NCBI GenBank assembly: GCA_038501785.1
Contig: JBAMJR010000031.1
Location: forward strand, 5,562,001-5,626,000
Direction of reading: 5' to 3'
Source: Myoxocephalus aenaeus
Lineage: Eukaryota; Chordata; Actinopteri; Perciformes; Cottidae
Length of the DNA stretch: 64,000 nt
Shown here: piece after piece, positions 39,662 to 53,024 of the stretch
How the letters are laid out: every line of letters begins with the position of its first letter
Position numbering within the stretch: position 1 is the first letter of the stretch
The notes under the pieces: model-generated
Database searches by the model: none
What the model was told of the DNA's origin: nothing
What the model saw: the letters and a program-made list of their open reading frames with translations, nothing else
Translations under genes and position numbers: made by a program

Positions 39662-42603
39662 TTACCTGAAAAAACAAGGGATAAATAGATTTGGAAAGAA
39701 ACAATTAGCAGTGGCAATTTGTATTCCATCCCTGGTTTGATAATGTATCTAATTTTAGTGAAAGGATCCTTCGTTGTTATGTCAACATTAGAATCCATAC
39801 CCTGTTTCCAAAAACCAGTGAACAAGATGAACTTTGCCAAAAATATCGTCTTTGTTTTGAAGTGGACATTCACCAAATAAGCAGAACCACACTGTCTCCT
39901 AGTGGGCCTGAAATGAACTGTGTGGAGTTTATATTTTACCATGAATACAGACAGATGTCGCCAAAGTCAAAGAAATGCCATCCAGCTGTAGAAATAGTGT
40001 CAAAGCACAAAATATCATCAAAATCACACTCAAAATGTGATTTCATCCCAAATGTAAACTGAAAAATCTAAAATGGCAATTAATCCACGTTTATCATAGA
40101 GAGTGGAATAAGAACAATGCATAATTTCATGGTATTGAAATTAATAATGAATGCATCGAAGAATTACCGCCAACACATTAGCAAAGTAATGTAATTTAAA
40201 GAAATGCTTCCGTTTGTATAGAAATGTGACTTCCTCTCCTTCTTCTCATACTTTTTTTTCCAATCATTTAGATTATATCTGCAAAACAATATGTCACACA
40301 TGCATCCGGGACTGAAACTTGTTTACGTCTCATGAACCTAGAAGTTGGCTGCGCACGTGTTAACAATATGCATTACTGGAATGCATACCTTTTACAATCA
40401 AACCGTGAGGGTCACGTTGAATAGAAGACAAACCCTGTGTTTGCATTAGAGATAATATTTTAACCCCATTGGTGAGATTGCATCTGCAAAAGAATCTGTA
40501 TGTCAAACAGGCGAGATCCAACACTTTAACCTAAACTATCATCATAAAAGGATTAAAGAGTACATCAATAATCTATTTGACATAGATTGCACAATAACCG
40601 AGGAAATATGAGTCTTGTGCCAATTAGACCCCATCATAACATAATTATCGGGACTGCAGATGGAAATTACTTTACAATATTGCGTAAATCATAAATTATC
40701 GCTTCTCATTCTGAGATTAATGTTTTAAATGGGCAGTGATGCCATGAGCTGTACAGAAATATTCCCCCCGATGGAGTCAGTCTAGACACTGGTGGTAGTG
40801 AAGGGGTGAAAAGCAATGCTGAAGATCTGGATGTGATGTGAAGTGGAACTTCTGATGAGCTCAGAAGCACCAACTGGGAAGACTGGTCGAGTTAAGACCC
40901 AAGGAGAATGTGGTGGAGGAGGATTGTGTCGATCTGAGACTGATATAATAACTACCAACAAAAAAGAAAAGCACAGTTTCCAAATTTGACAGCAACCACA
41001 TGATTATTGTGGCAACAAATCAGGTGTAACTGAAGAGTGTATCCCTCAATCAGCTGATTGAGAAGCAAAATGCATGTGAAGAATATGGTCTTTCTGATTG
41101 AACTTTTGCTCCGTTTCATTAGTTAACTACACATTTAGTGCTGATGGTGCTGATTTATTGCACCATCTGTCATTTTGGAAAGCAGGCTGCAGGGGAAGGA
41201 CCCACACCCTGATTCCACTTGAGGAGGTAACAGAAATAATTCAATCATTTGTTGAACATGGCTTACAGATTTCAAGTCCAAAAAGGCGGGCAGGAAACAC
41301 AAATAGAAAGTCCCACACGAAATGAAGACAAAGCATAAAGCAGCCGGCTGGTATGTGAAAAGACAGAGCAATTAAGGGAGCGCCAACAGGTGAGCAGGAG
41401 GTCAGGTGACTGGCAAAGAAAACACAAAACATGAACGGAAGACAACAAAAAACAGTATCAGCTGCATTTCATCCTCAAGGTCAAATTCAAACACATGACC
41501 TGAAATCTCTTTTATTTCTATCGGCTTATACCGATTTTATGGGTGTATCAAGTAATAATGAAACTTGACAGCTAGTTGCACTTTCACATTTAGGAACCTA
41601 TTGAAGATATGCTTCATACTTTATAAAAATAATAATGATTCTAATTGTAAACAGTGGATTACTAAGTGTGGAGACGTTTTTTGTATTGCTTAACTCGTAT
41701 TGTAATCTTTGTTAAGGCTCCTGTTGCAACCTGAGCAATAATTAGTGACTGTAGTTTCAACAGCGGTCTATCTGTAATGTGCACATGTGTTTTGTCATGT
41801 GCTAGTTTTGTGTTCATTTTTAAAATTACAAATCATTCTTTGCAACATGAATAATGTGCCTTTATCTGACAACATGCTCTTACTTTGAGCTTGACAGTTA
41901 ATTCTTGACAAAACAAGGTCAACTTGTTTTATCAAATTTTCTCTTTAATGAAAATCTCATTGAATAACAGTTAACAGTTATATCAATTTAAAGCTCATAG
42001 ACACAGAACATTTAGGAATTTGTATCGCACACACACATTGTATGAAACATATCATAACAAGTTTGAAAATAAGAATAGAAAAGACAATTTTGGGATAGAT
42101 ACAATACGTTTTATTTATAGAGTCATAATTTGACAATCAAATAATATAAATAGTATTATTTTTCTTTTTATAAAAATAGAATTCAATATTTACAACATCA
42201 ACAAGGCAAAACACCTTGTGCTGTGACTGTACATTACATTACACTTGCTTGTGCTGAACTGAGTGCAAATCATTATGTGTCATTCATTGTCTTCGCCAAA
42301 AGGTCACATGCTTGCCTTATTCATATTTAACAATCACAATAAGTGCAGTAAAGTTTCCCACATTCTTTCACATGACGAGCTCATATATTCATCTCAGTAC
42401 ATCTCTCTTTACACACATGCTGTACAACATTTGCGAATGACGGACGATGGAGTTGAATGACATGTGCCAAAGGATCCCGGCTCGGCTTCGATCGGTGCAG
42501 CTACCGGGCAACATGACGTTGCTGCTCAGAGAGTTTTCTTTGCCACAGTCACTCAGCAGCTTTCCCGCCTGCTGTCTTGGCGCTTAGTGCACAAAGACAC
42601 ACC

Positions 42604-44921
42604 TCAAATACCGTCCACTGAGGGAGCGCTGATCTTGTATCGGCACAGCGGGCAGGTGCCAAATTGTCGCAAGACTTTTGAGGCGCACAGGTTACATAAA
42701 CACTGGTGGCCGCAAGGCAAAGTGACTCTGGCCTGTTTTTCCATGCACACCACACAGTCCATTACGCTGCCTCTACCTGCAATCAAACCAAAGGAATCAC
42801 AATTACAAGACTGACATCAGGAATAGGTTCTGTCTGGTTAAAAATGTGCAAAACACTGACATCTGGGAGCATTTGGTTGAAAGGAATCTTTCTTACCTGC
42901 TGGGAATTTCATGTCAACAAAGGAGATGCATTCATCACTGTTTCCATGGAGGCTTGAGACAGGAATCAAACTGTTGTGTTTGTCAGCATCAAGTGAGGTC
43001 AGGTATTCAGGTGCAGGACAGGACCGCCTGGTCTGAAACAGCTCCCTTTTCTCTGAGCCTGCAGCAAAGAGTAATAATGTCATATTTTAATAACAATTAA
43101 ACATTAACTTGGCCTTGTCAGCACATGTTGAAGAAATAAGAACAAGAAAAAACGGCGGCAATCCACCATTGTTATATAATAGTAAACATACCCAGGAGGG
43201 AAATGGCGCTTGTCTGTCCGTAGATGTCTATCATGGCCCATAGCGGCTGGCTGAGATCCACTCCTGTCAGTAGCTTGTGCTGCTTGATGTTGGGGCTTGT
43301 GACGAATACGCAGCCTCTACCGGAGAGCCAGAACTCCAGCTCTGAACCTGCTTGGCAGTGGGATGCATGCAGTGGGGCCGCCCAGTGCCCTTGGACGTTA
43401 GTGAGGTTGGGGATGGCCATGACGGGCAGCGGCAGAGATCTGTCCGAGGGCGGCACGTTGGTGAAGCCCACACGCAGAGCTCCTTCCCATTTGAACGAAT
43501 TTTTCTCAACCCTCAGACGAATCCTCTCCTGGATCTTTACCGGGCGGCTGCTGAACACCAGGCCGTTCTTGAACGTGGTCCCCGTCCTCTCTGCCAGTCG
43601 ACACCCGTGGCTCAGGCTGACCTTGGCTCCCACAGCCAGAGGGTGGAAGGTCAAAGGACCGAGGCAGGACCGGCCACATTTGTGTGACGTCTCTGACCCA
43701 ACAACTGCAAAGGAGCAAAAACACAGTTATTAATCTTGATGTGCGACCCAGGTTAGCTTATTATTGTTTGGTTATTTCCAATCATGTAGATTACATCTGC
43801 GCTGTAATCACAGCTATGTGTGTGACAACAAGATGGGGAATGTTGCAGTTTCTACCTGAATGCAGTGCAGTAAACAATAAACGACTACGCTAATTCTGGA
43901 TTGTAAGAAGTGAACAACAGCATGGCGGCTTTTCCTCTTAAGTGACATTATTTGATAAAACAATTTCATAATAAAAAAGAATGTCTTAACACCATGACAC
44001 TGTATCTGTATCATTGAGATAACATTCTGATCACAATGCCAATATATTCTAACAGGATGTTAGTTAATCATTCACGTTGGTTCAGTGATAAAGTTTATTC
44101 TGAATGAGAGTATCAGACTATCAAATTGAAAAAAAAAGTCATTGTGAAAGTAACACACACACATGCTTTCACTGTATCCATTTCAATCATAATTCAGTTT
44201 CGATTTGACAAAGGAGGAGTATATGATTAACGCATAGAAGCAACTAGTTAAACACTGTAGTAAAGCCTTTCATTCACTGCTGAGCATTTCCAGTAAATCA
44301 TGTAGTTTCTAGTCATCCCTATTATCATCTCGATTATTTCACACTTTACAGCACAGGATATTGATCCTTGAATGCACGTGTGGCTTTTTCAAGTCTTCTT
44401 CCTCGTTTTCTAATCATCTGTTTTACAGCCTTTATCAACGTGCTCCTGTTTAGGATCCCACCTCATTCCATTTTTAACAATAACAATCACTTGACTGGAC
44501 AGAGTTGTGACTTTCAGTAGCCTCTTGAAAAAATCGGAAAATAGGGATATTTTCATGATGTACATATACGTAAAAAATAAACCTGAACCGTAGAACAATT
44601 TTTATAGTAAAGTAATACACTTTTGTCATAAAAAAAGTAATACGAGCTATAAAGAATCATTTTCACCAACATTTGTGTCACTAATGTGAAAAATTGTGAA
44701 TGACTTACTATGTACTTATTTTCAGTATTAGTATCTTAGTATTATAATATAAAACTGGCTTTATATTCATTTTGACTTCTAAAATGCAACTTAACAAAGT
44801 ATGTTTATAACAGAGGATTGTTTTGACATTGAAAGCAGTATTTTACATTGCATATTAAGTCACTGTAAAAAACAAGAATAAATATCTCACCAGAGGTCCC
44901 GTTGTCACTCTCGTTCACCAT
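42604..44921 (-). CDS. neurl3: NEURL3-like E3 ubiquitin ligase, copy 6
   Basis: Exons are 44921-44891, 43704-43192, 43058-42897 and 42776-42604; 292 residues. Two conservative changes mark this copy and copy 7 as sisters: Thr for Ser at 54 and Asn for Asp at 79, both in the N-terminal half of the NHR. Intron 2 is nine bases shorter than in copies 1-5. The RING matches the consensus. The functional box is at 45009-45016. Confidence 0.87.
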
Positions 44922-45546
44922 CTTGACAGGACTTTGCTTTGCGTCTTAGAAGATGTGCTCTCATCTGTATCTTCGTGTAATTGTCATGAAGCTTGAGTGT
45001 TGGCTGCCTTTTAAAACGCAGCATGCAAGTCTTCAAAACACAAACATCCCCGCATCACATGGAAAGTTAAGAAGGAGGAGTCAGGGAGGAACCACAGTTT
45101 GGAAATGTACCTGCTAATGATAGCAGGATGAGGGCATGCAGGACAAAAACAAGTTAGGGATTTTTGTGTCTGATTAAATCATTTTCCTTTAGAGCAGAAA
45201 TACAAACAACATCGACAACAAGATGTCCTGAACTCGTCACTCCCATGTAAAGACGATGTTTATCTACAATAAGAAATGCACAACTTTTTCTTAATGCGAC
45301 GTTGCCTACATTTTATTTAACAGATACTCTGTTGTCACTCGTTCACCATCTTGACAGGACTTTGCTTTGCGTCTTAGAAGATGTGCTCTCGTCTGTAGCT
45401 TCGTGTAATTGTCATGAGAAACCCTGTGTTGCATTTCTTTTAAAACGCGGCACGCAAGTCTTCAAAACACAAACATCCCTGCATCACATGGAAAGTTAAG
45501 AAGGAGGAGTCAGGGAGGAACCACAGTTTGGAAATGTACCTTCTAT
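44899..45546 (-). promoter_or_regulatory. Duplicated promoter of copy 6
   Basis: Proximal block 44899-45115 (box 45009-45016) and distal block about 45326-45546 (box 45438-45445). The distal start codon is at 45349-45347 and is truncated by a stop after four codons, as in units 1 and 5. Confidence 0.75.
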
Positions 45547-45569
45547 TTACCTGAAAAAACAAGGGATAA

Positions 45570-48500
45570 ATAGATTTGGAAAGAAACAATTAGCAGTGGC
45601 AATTTGTATTCCATCCCTGGTTTGATAATGTATCTAATTTTAGTGAAAGGATCCTTCGTTGTTATGTCAACATTAGAATCCATACCCTGTTTCCAAAAAC
45701 CAGTGAACAAGATGAACTTTGCCAAAAATATCGTCTTTGTTTTGAAGTGGACATTCACCAAATAAGCAGAACCACACTGTCTCCTAGTGGGCCTGAAATG
45801 AACTGTGTGGAGTTTATATTTTACCATGAATACAGACAGATGTCGCCAAAGTCAAAGAAATGCCATCCAGCTGTAGAAATAGTGTCAAAGCACAAAATAT
45901 CATCAAAATCACACTCAAAATGTGATTTCATCCCAAATGTAAACTGAAAAATCTAAAATGGCAATTAATCCACGTTTATCATAGAGAGTGGAATAAGAAC
46001 AATGCATAATTTCATGGTATTGAAATTAATAATGAATGCATCGAAGAATTACCGCCAACACATTAGCAAAGTAATGTAATTTAAAGAAATGCTTCCGTTT
46101 GTATAGAAATGTGACTTCCTCTCCTTCTTCTCATACTTTTTTTTCCAATCATTTAGATTATATCTGCAAAACAATATGTCACACATGCATCCGGGACTGA
46201 AACTTGTTTACGTCTCATGAACCTAGAAGTTGGCTGCGCACGTGTTAACAATATGCATTACTGGAATGCATACCTTTTACAATCAAACCGTGAGGGTCAC
46301 GTTGAATAGAAGACAAACCCTGTGTTTGCATTAGAGATAATATTTTAACCCCATTGGTGAGATTGCATCTGCAAAAGAATCTGTATGTCAAACAGGCGAG
46401 ATCCAACACTTTAACCTAAACTATCATCATAAAAGGATTAAAGAGTACATCAATAATCTATTTGACATAGATTGCACAATAACCGAGGAAATATGAGTCT
46501 TGTGCCAATTAGACCCCATCATAACATAATTATCGGGACTGCAGATGGAAATTACTTTACAATATTGCGTAAATCATAAATTATCGCTTCTCATTCTGAT
46601 ATTAATGTTTTAAATGGGCAGTGATGCCATGAGCTGTACAGAAATATTCCCCCCGATGGAGTCAGTCTAGACACTGGTGGTAGTGAAGGGGTGAAAAGCA
46701 ATGCTGAAGATCTGGATGTGATGTGAAGTGGAACTTCTGATGAGCTCAGAAGCACCAACTGGGAAGACTGGTCGAGTTAAGACCCAAGGAGAATGTGGTG
46801 GAGGAGGATTGTGTCGATCTGAGACTGATATAATAACTACCAACAAAAAAGAAAAGCACAGTTTCCAAATTTGACAGCAAGCACATGATTATTGTGGCAA
46901 CAAATCAGGTGTAACTGAAGAGTGTATCCCTCAATCAGCTGATTGAGAAGCAAAATGCATGTGAAGAATATGGTCTTTCTGATTGAACTTTTGCTCCGTT
47001 TCATTAGTTAACTACACATTTAGTGCTGATGGTGCTGATTTATTGCACCATCTGTCATTTTGGAAAGCAGGCTGCAGGGGAAGGACCCACACCCTGATTC
47101 CACTTGAGGAGGTAACAGAAATAATTCAATCATTTGTTGAACATGGCTTACAGATTTCAAGTCCAAAAAGGCGGGCAGGAAACACAAATAGAAAGTCCCA
47201 CACGAAATGAAGACAAAGCATAAAGCAGCCGGCTGGTATGTGAAAAGACAGAGCAATTAAGGGAGCGCCAACAGGTGAGCAGGAGGTCAGGTGACTGGCA
47301 AAGAAAACACAAAACATGAACGGAAGACAACAAAAAACAGTATCAGCTGCATTTCATCCTCAAGGTCAAATTCAAACACATGACCTGTAATCTCTTTTAT
47401 TTCTATCGGCTTATACCGATTTTATGGGTGTATCAAGTAATAATGAAACTTGACAGCTAGTTGCACTTTCACATTTAGGAACCTATTGAAGATATGCTTC
47501 ATACTTTATAAAAATAATAATGATTCTAATTGTAAACAGTGGATTACTAAGTGTGGAGACGTTTTTTGTATTGCTTAACTCGTATTGTAATCTTTGTTAA
47601 GGCTCCTGTTGCAACCTGAGCAATAATTAGTGACTGTAGTTTCAACAGCGGTCTATCTGTAATGTGCACATGTGTTTTGTCATGTGCTAGTTTTGTGTTC
47701 ATTTTTAAAATTACAAATCATTCTTTGCAACATGAATAATGTGCCTTTATCTGACAACATGCTCTTACTTTGAGCTTGACAGTTAATTCTTGACAAAACA
47801 AGGTCAACTTGTTTTATCAAATTTTCTCTTTAATGAAAATCTCATTGAATAACAGTTAACAGTTATATCAATTTAAAGCTCATAGACACAGAACATTTAG
47901 GAATTTGTATCGCACACACACATTGTATGAAACATATCATAACAAGTTTGAAAATAAGAATAGAAAAGACAATTTTGGGATAGATACAATACATTTTATT
48001 TATAGAGTCATAATTTGACAATCAAATAATATAAATAGTATTATTTTTCTTTTTATAAAAATAGAATTCAATATTTACAACATCAACAAGGCAAAACACC
48101 TTGTGCTGTGACTGTACATTACATTACACTTGCTTGTGCTGAACTGAGTGCAAATCATTATGTGTCATTCATTGTCTTCGCCAAAAGGTCACATGCTTGC
48201 CTTATTCATATTTAACAATCACAATAAGTGCAGTAAAGTTTCCCACATTCTTTCACATGACGAGCTCATATATTCACCTCAACATCTCAGTACATCTCTC
48301 TTTACACACATGCTGTACAACATTTGCGAATGACGGACGATGGAGTTGAATGACATGTGCCAAAGGATCCCGGCTCGGCTTCGATCGGTGCAGCTACCGG
48401 GCAACATGACGTTGCTGCTCAGAGAGTTTTCTTTGCCACAGTCACTCAGCAGCTTTCCCGCCTGCTGTCTTGGCGCTTAGTGCACAAAGACACACCTCAA

Positions 48501-51141
48501 ATACCGTCCACTGAGGGAGCGCTGATCTTGTATCGGCACAGCGGGCAGGTGCCAAATTGTCGCAAGACTTTTGAGGCGCACAGGTTACATAAACACTGGT
48601 GGCCGCAAGGCAAAGTGACTCTGGCCTGTTTTTCCATGCACACCACACAGTCCATTACGCTGCCTCTACCTGCAATCAAACCAAAGGAATCACAATTACA
48701 AGACTGACATCAGGAATAGGTTCTGTCTGGTTAAAAATGTGCAAAACACTGACATCTGGGAGCATTTGGTTGAAAGGAATCTTTCTTACCTGCTGGGAAT
48801 TTCATGTCAACAAAGGAGATGCATTCATCACTGTTTCCATGGAGGCTTGAGACAGGAATCAAACTGTTGTGTTTGTCAGCATCAAGTGAGGTCAGGTATT
48901 CAGGTGCAGGACAGGACCGCCTGGTCTGAAACAGCTCCCTTTTCTCTGAGCCTGCAGCAAAGAGTAATAATGTCATATTTTAATAACAATTAAACATTAA
49001 CTTGGCCTTGTCAGCACATGTTGAAGAAATAAGAACAAGAAAAAACGGCGGCAATCCACCATTGTTATATAATAGTAAACATACCCAGGAGGGAAATGGC
49101 GCTTGTCTGTCCGTAGATGTCTATCATGGCCCATAGCGGCTGGCTGAGATCCACTCCTGTCAGTAGCTTGTGCTGCTTGATGTTGGGGCTTGTGACGAAT
49201 ACGCAGCCTCTACCGGAGAGCCAGAACTCCAGCTCTGAACCTGCTTGGCAGTGGGATGCATGCAGTGGGGCCGCCCAGTGCCCTTGGACGTTAGTGAGGT
49301 TGGGGATGGCCATGACGGGCAGCGGCAGAGATCTGTCCGAGGGCGGCACGTTGGTGAAGCCCACACGCAGAGCTCCTTCCCATTTGAACGAATTTTTCTC
49401 AACCCTCAGACGAATCCTCTCCTGGATCTTTACCGGGCGGCTGCTGAACACCAGGCCGTTCTTGAACGTGGTCCCCGTCCTCTCTGCCAGTCGACACCCG
49501 TGGCTCAGGCTGACCTTGGCTCCCACAGCCAGAGGGTGGAAGGTCAAAGGACCGAGGCAGGACCGGCCACATTTGTGTGACGTCTCTGACCCAACAACTG
49601 CAAAGGAGCAAAAACACAGTTATTAATCTTGATGTGCGACCCAGGTTAGCTTATTATTGTTTGGTTATTTCCAATCATGTAGATTACATCTGCGCTGTAA
49701 TCACAGCTATGTGTGTGACAACAAGCTGGGGAATGTTGCAGTTTCTACCTGAATGCAGTGCAGTAAACAATAAACGACTACGCTAATTCTGGATTGTAAG
49801 AAGTGAACAACAGTATGGCGGCTTTTCCTCTCGTCAGTCTGTTATGATCAAGTGACATTATTTGATAAAACAATTTCATAATAAAAAAGAATGTCTTAAC
49901 ACCATGACACTGTATCTGTATCATTGAGATAACATTCTGATCACAATGCCAATATATTCTAACAGGATGTTAGTTAATCATTCACGTTGGTTCAGTGATA
50001 AAGTTTATTCTGAATGAGAGTATCAGACTATCAAATTGAAAAAAAAGTCATTGTGAAAGTAACACAAAGACATGCTTTCACTGTATCCATTTCAATCATA
50101 ATTCAGTTTCGATTTGACAAAGAAGGAGTATATGATTAACGCATAGAAGCAACTAGTTAAGCACTGTAGTAAAGCCTTTCATTCACCGCTGAGCATTTCC
50201 AGTAAATCATGTAGTTTCTAGTCATCCCTATTATCATCTCGATTATTTCACACTTTACAGCACAGGATATAAATCCTTTTTCAAGTCTTCTTCCTCGTTT
50301 TCTAATCATCTGTTTTACAGCCTTTATCAACGTGCTCCTGTTTAGGATCCCACCTCATTCCATTTTTAACAATAACAATCACTTGACTGGACAGAGTTAT
50401 GACTTTCAGTAGCCTTTTGAAAAAATCGGAAAATAGGCATGTTTTCATGATGTACATATACGTAAAAAATAAACCTGAACCGTATAACTATTTTTATACT
50501 AAAGTAATACACTTTTCTCATAAAAAAAAAAAGTACTAAGAGCTATAAAGAGTGAATGAATTACTATGTACTTATTTTCAGTATTAGTATCTTAGTATTA
50601 TAATATAAAACTGGCTTTATATTCATTTTGACTTCTAAAATGCAACTTAACAAAGTATGTTTATAACAGAGGATTGTTTTGACATTGAAAGCAGCATTTT
50701 ACATTGCATATTAAGTCACTGTAAAAAACAAGAATAAATATCTCACCAGAGGTCCCGTTGTCACTCTCGTTCACCATCTTGACAGGACTTTGCTTTGCGT
50801 CTTAGAAAATGTGCTCTCGTCTGTATCTTCGTGTAATTGTCATGAAGCTTGAGTGTTGGCTGCCTTTTAAAACGCAGCATGCAAGTCTTCAAAACACAAA
50901 CATCCCCGCATCACATGGAAAGTTAAGAAGGAGGAGTCAGGGAGGAACCACAGTTTGGAAATTTACCTGCTAATGATAGCAGGATGAGGGCATGCAGGAC
51001 ATAAACAAGTTAGGGATTTTTGTGTCTGATTAAATCAGTTTCCTTTAGTGCAGAAATACAAACAACATCGACAACGAGATTTCCTGAACTCCTCGCTCTC
51101 ATGTCAAGCAGATGTTTATCTGAAATAAGAAATGCACAATA
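45570..51141. repeat. Array unit 7 (about 5.57 kb, cut at the right edge)
   Basis: Homology ends inside the spacer that, in units 1, 5 and 6, separates the two promoter blocks, so the distal block is missing. Sequence after about 51141 is unique. Confidence 0.9.
48497..50777 (-). CDS. neurl3: NEURL3-like E3 ubiquitin ligase, copy 7 (right edge)
   Basis: Exons are 50777-50747, 49597-49085, 48951-48790 and 48669-48497; 292 residues, sharing Thr54 and Asn79 with copy 6. Intron 1 is a mosaic: the part near exon 2 matches copy 4 (CTCGTCAGTCTG segment, about 49825-49850) while the next stretch (AATGTCTTAACACC) matches copies 1, 5 and 6. It also has private deletions near 50275 and 50550. It has one proximal-type promoter with TTTTAAAA at 50865-50872. 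The gene points away from nkx6.3, whose start codon is 2.2 kb off on the opposite strand. Confidence 0.87.
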
Positions 51142-53024
51142 ACATTTTAAAGTGTATTTAACTATAGCTCTTATGTTTCAGTTTCCTGTACTTGCTTGTG
51201 TTTACTCTAAAATGGGATTAATCTCATATTATATTGATGACTATTCGTTGTTTCTATTCATATGAATATAATAATGAAATGCCCTGAGCCCGATTCTGAC
51301 AGCAGGAAATATAATGCAATATGAACTCCTTTAGGAAAAAACGCTGTAAAAGTCCTCTTTTTCAAAGTAGCATGGGAAATTCCAGTAAAATATTGGATAC
51401 CACTTCCCTGACTGGCTCATAGGTTAAGAGATGAGAGCATGCCGAGCTCCATACTAAGATGTCCTCGGTTGTTGCTGGTTAATCATACACCAGTGTGCAC
51501 ATCTTTGTCGCCCTCTACAGGACACACGGCGTGTCATTTCGTTAGTACTCATTGGTTAGCGTTCACGATCACGTGACAGGATGAGGCCATAACTGGAACT
51601 CCGTAGTGATGTCATCCCTCTTGGAAAGTTACTAGCTCTCCACGGCACTTACTATGACCAACAAACACGTGAATTTTCTCCAGTAACCCCAACATCCCGT
51701 CAGCTGAGACCCACTGCAGGCCACACAAAACATGTCAGGGGTAGGCATGCTTTAATGTGTGCCAGATGTAACAAGCCCACAGACAATGTGAAACATGTTT
51801 TTATATGAATGTGATGGGAAGATTACGTCCTGAAGTGTTTGAGTCTATGCATTTATATTCGTATTGTATAAGAACATGATATTCTCTACATCTAGCAGTT
51901 AAAATATGTTAAAAGTTACTGAGAGAACTACAAAAATTAATAATGTACCCAACCCAATTCATAAAGCATAACAGTAACTCATATATTATTAACATTTGTA
52001 TGACTAACTTTGCCAATAGAGTTCAAACAAGGCATGATAAAAGAATCACAACAGTATTGTGGTTAATATGGTAGAAAGCAAAATGTAATTGAGCACAATA
52101 AAACCTCACCTTCTGTCTTCATATTTAATGGTCATGGACAGTCATAATACTTCGGATTTAGATTTGATATCTCTTTGACGATATCTTTGCATTTTCTGAA
52201 TATATCCAAAGCATTGCATATTAGGGGGAAAAAAACATAGATAACACTGTAATAGTGTATTACCTGACATGAAGTGGTACATATGTATATTTTGTTACAT
52301 TTGGGTTATGTTATGTACAATACAACAATATATATTGTGTTTGTTTCCAGAAATACACCTGGAAAAAGAGCTCCCCTCCTTCTTCTTCTTCTCCTCCTCC
52401 AGGCTCAGCTGCTCTGCTTCACCACACTTGGTCAGACATGGCAGGCCATCAAAAAATCAACTTGTTCCCACTCCACCTGTTCAAAACACTATTAATCTGC
52501 TGCCTTCCAATAAAAGGCTTGGCTCTCAGCGAGGAGCCAATAGAGAGGCATTAAATCTGTGCGACCCAGGCCAATCCCAGGCTGCATTCTAATGTGGCCT
52601 ATCTTTATCAAGGTGCCACTCCATTTCCAGATACTGCTTATTTATGACCTCTGAGGAGAGAGCCGGCAGGAGGCATGCGTCTTTAGGAGAACACTACAAA
52701 TCGGTGACCGCAGGGCTCGCCTGAGACGTCAGATATGGGATTATCACAGACCACACCGTGGCTGAGAAGAGGTGAATGGCGAGAGTGAAGAGTGTATCTG
52801 CTTTTTCTGTTGAGGTAGCAACTTAAGCAAACTCCAGGGACTTTGTTAAAATTGCTATTAGTGTTCTTAAATATTTGAATATCTGGAGACGGTGAGTGTG
52901 ATCCCAGATCCAAGACATCGGCTGTGGGTGAGAGAACTCCTTGCGGGCCCATCAGAGGTCTTTTCCTGCCTGGATCTTATTGGATGTGTCACAGAGACCT
53001 GGAGGTAGAGTAACAGTGCTTCCC
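51142..53024. other. Intergenic region and nkx6.3 upstream sequence
   Basis: Unique DNA between the array edge and the nkx6.3 start. It must hold the nkx6.3 promoter and 5' UTR. A CCAATAAAAGG stretch at 52507-52517 could supply a TATA-like element, and a TTTATCAAGG GATA-type site lies near 52604, but neither is proven. No further coding exon is seen. Confidence 0.45.

Larger units (their letters stand above)
33722..39684. repeat. Array unit 5 (5963 bp, the longest)
   Basis: Combines the 61-bp extra segment on the left (shared with units 3 and 4) with a doubled promoter on the right (shared with units 1 and 6), which accounts for its length. Confidence 0.93.
39685..45569. repeat. Array unit 6 (5885 bp)
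   Basis: Lacks the 61-bp extra segment. The left half is nearly identical to unit 7 (offset 5885). A 13-base loss (ACCTCAACATCTC to ATCTC region, near 42390) distinguishes its 3' UTR. Confidence 0.92.
10774..51141. repeat. Seven-unit direct tandem array, each unit with one neurl3-like gene
   Basis: The same anchor (ATAGATTTGGAAAGAAAC) recurs at 10774, 16663, 22587, 28138, 33722, 39685 and 45570, giving periods of 5889, 5924, 5551, 5584, 5963 and 5885 bases. Homology stops on the left at the first anchor and on the right near 51141, after the promoter of copy 7 and part of the following spacer. Similarity runs through exons, introns and intergenic DNA alike, so whole segments were duplicated rather than processed transcripts. 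Period differences come from one 423-bp insertion, a 61-bp indel, an internal promoter duplication and small indels. Confidence 0.97.

Noticed and set aside
10774..51141. Assembly artefact as the source of the tandem array
   Set aside because: Each unit has private substitutions and indels, a unit-specific insertion and different promoter structures, so the copies are not one sequence duplicated by the assembler. Exact copy number still depends on assembly quality.
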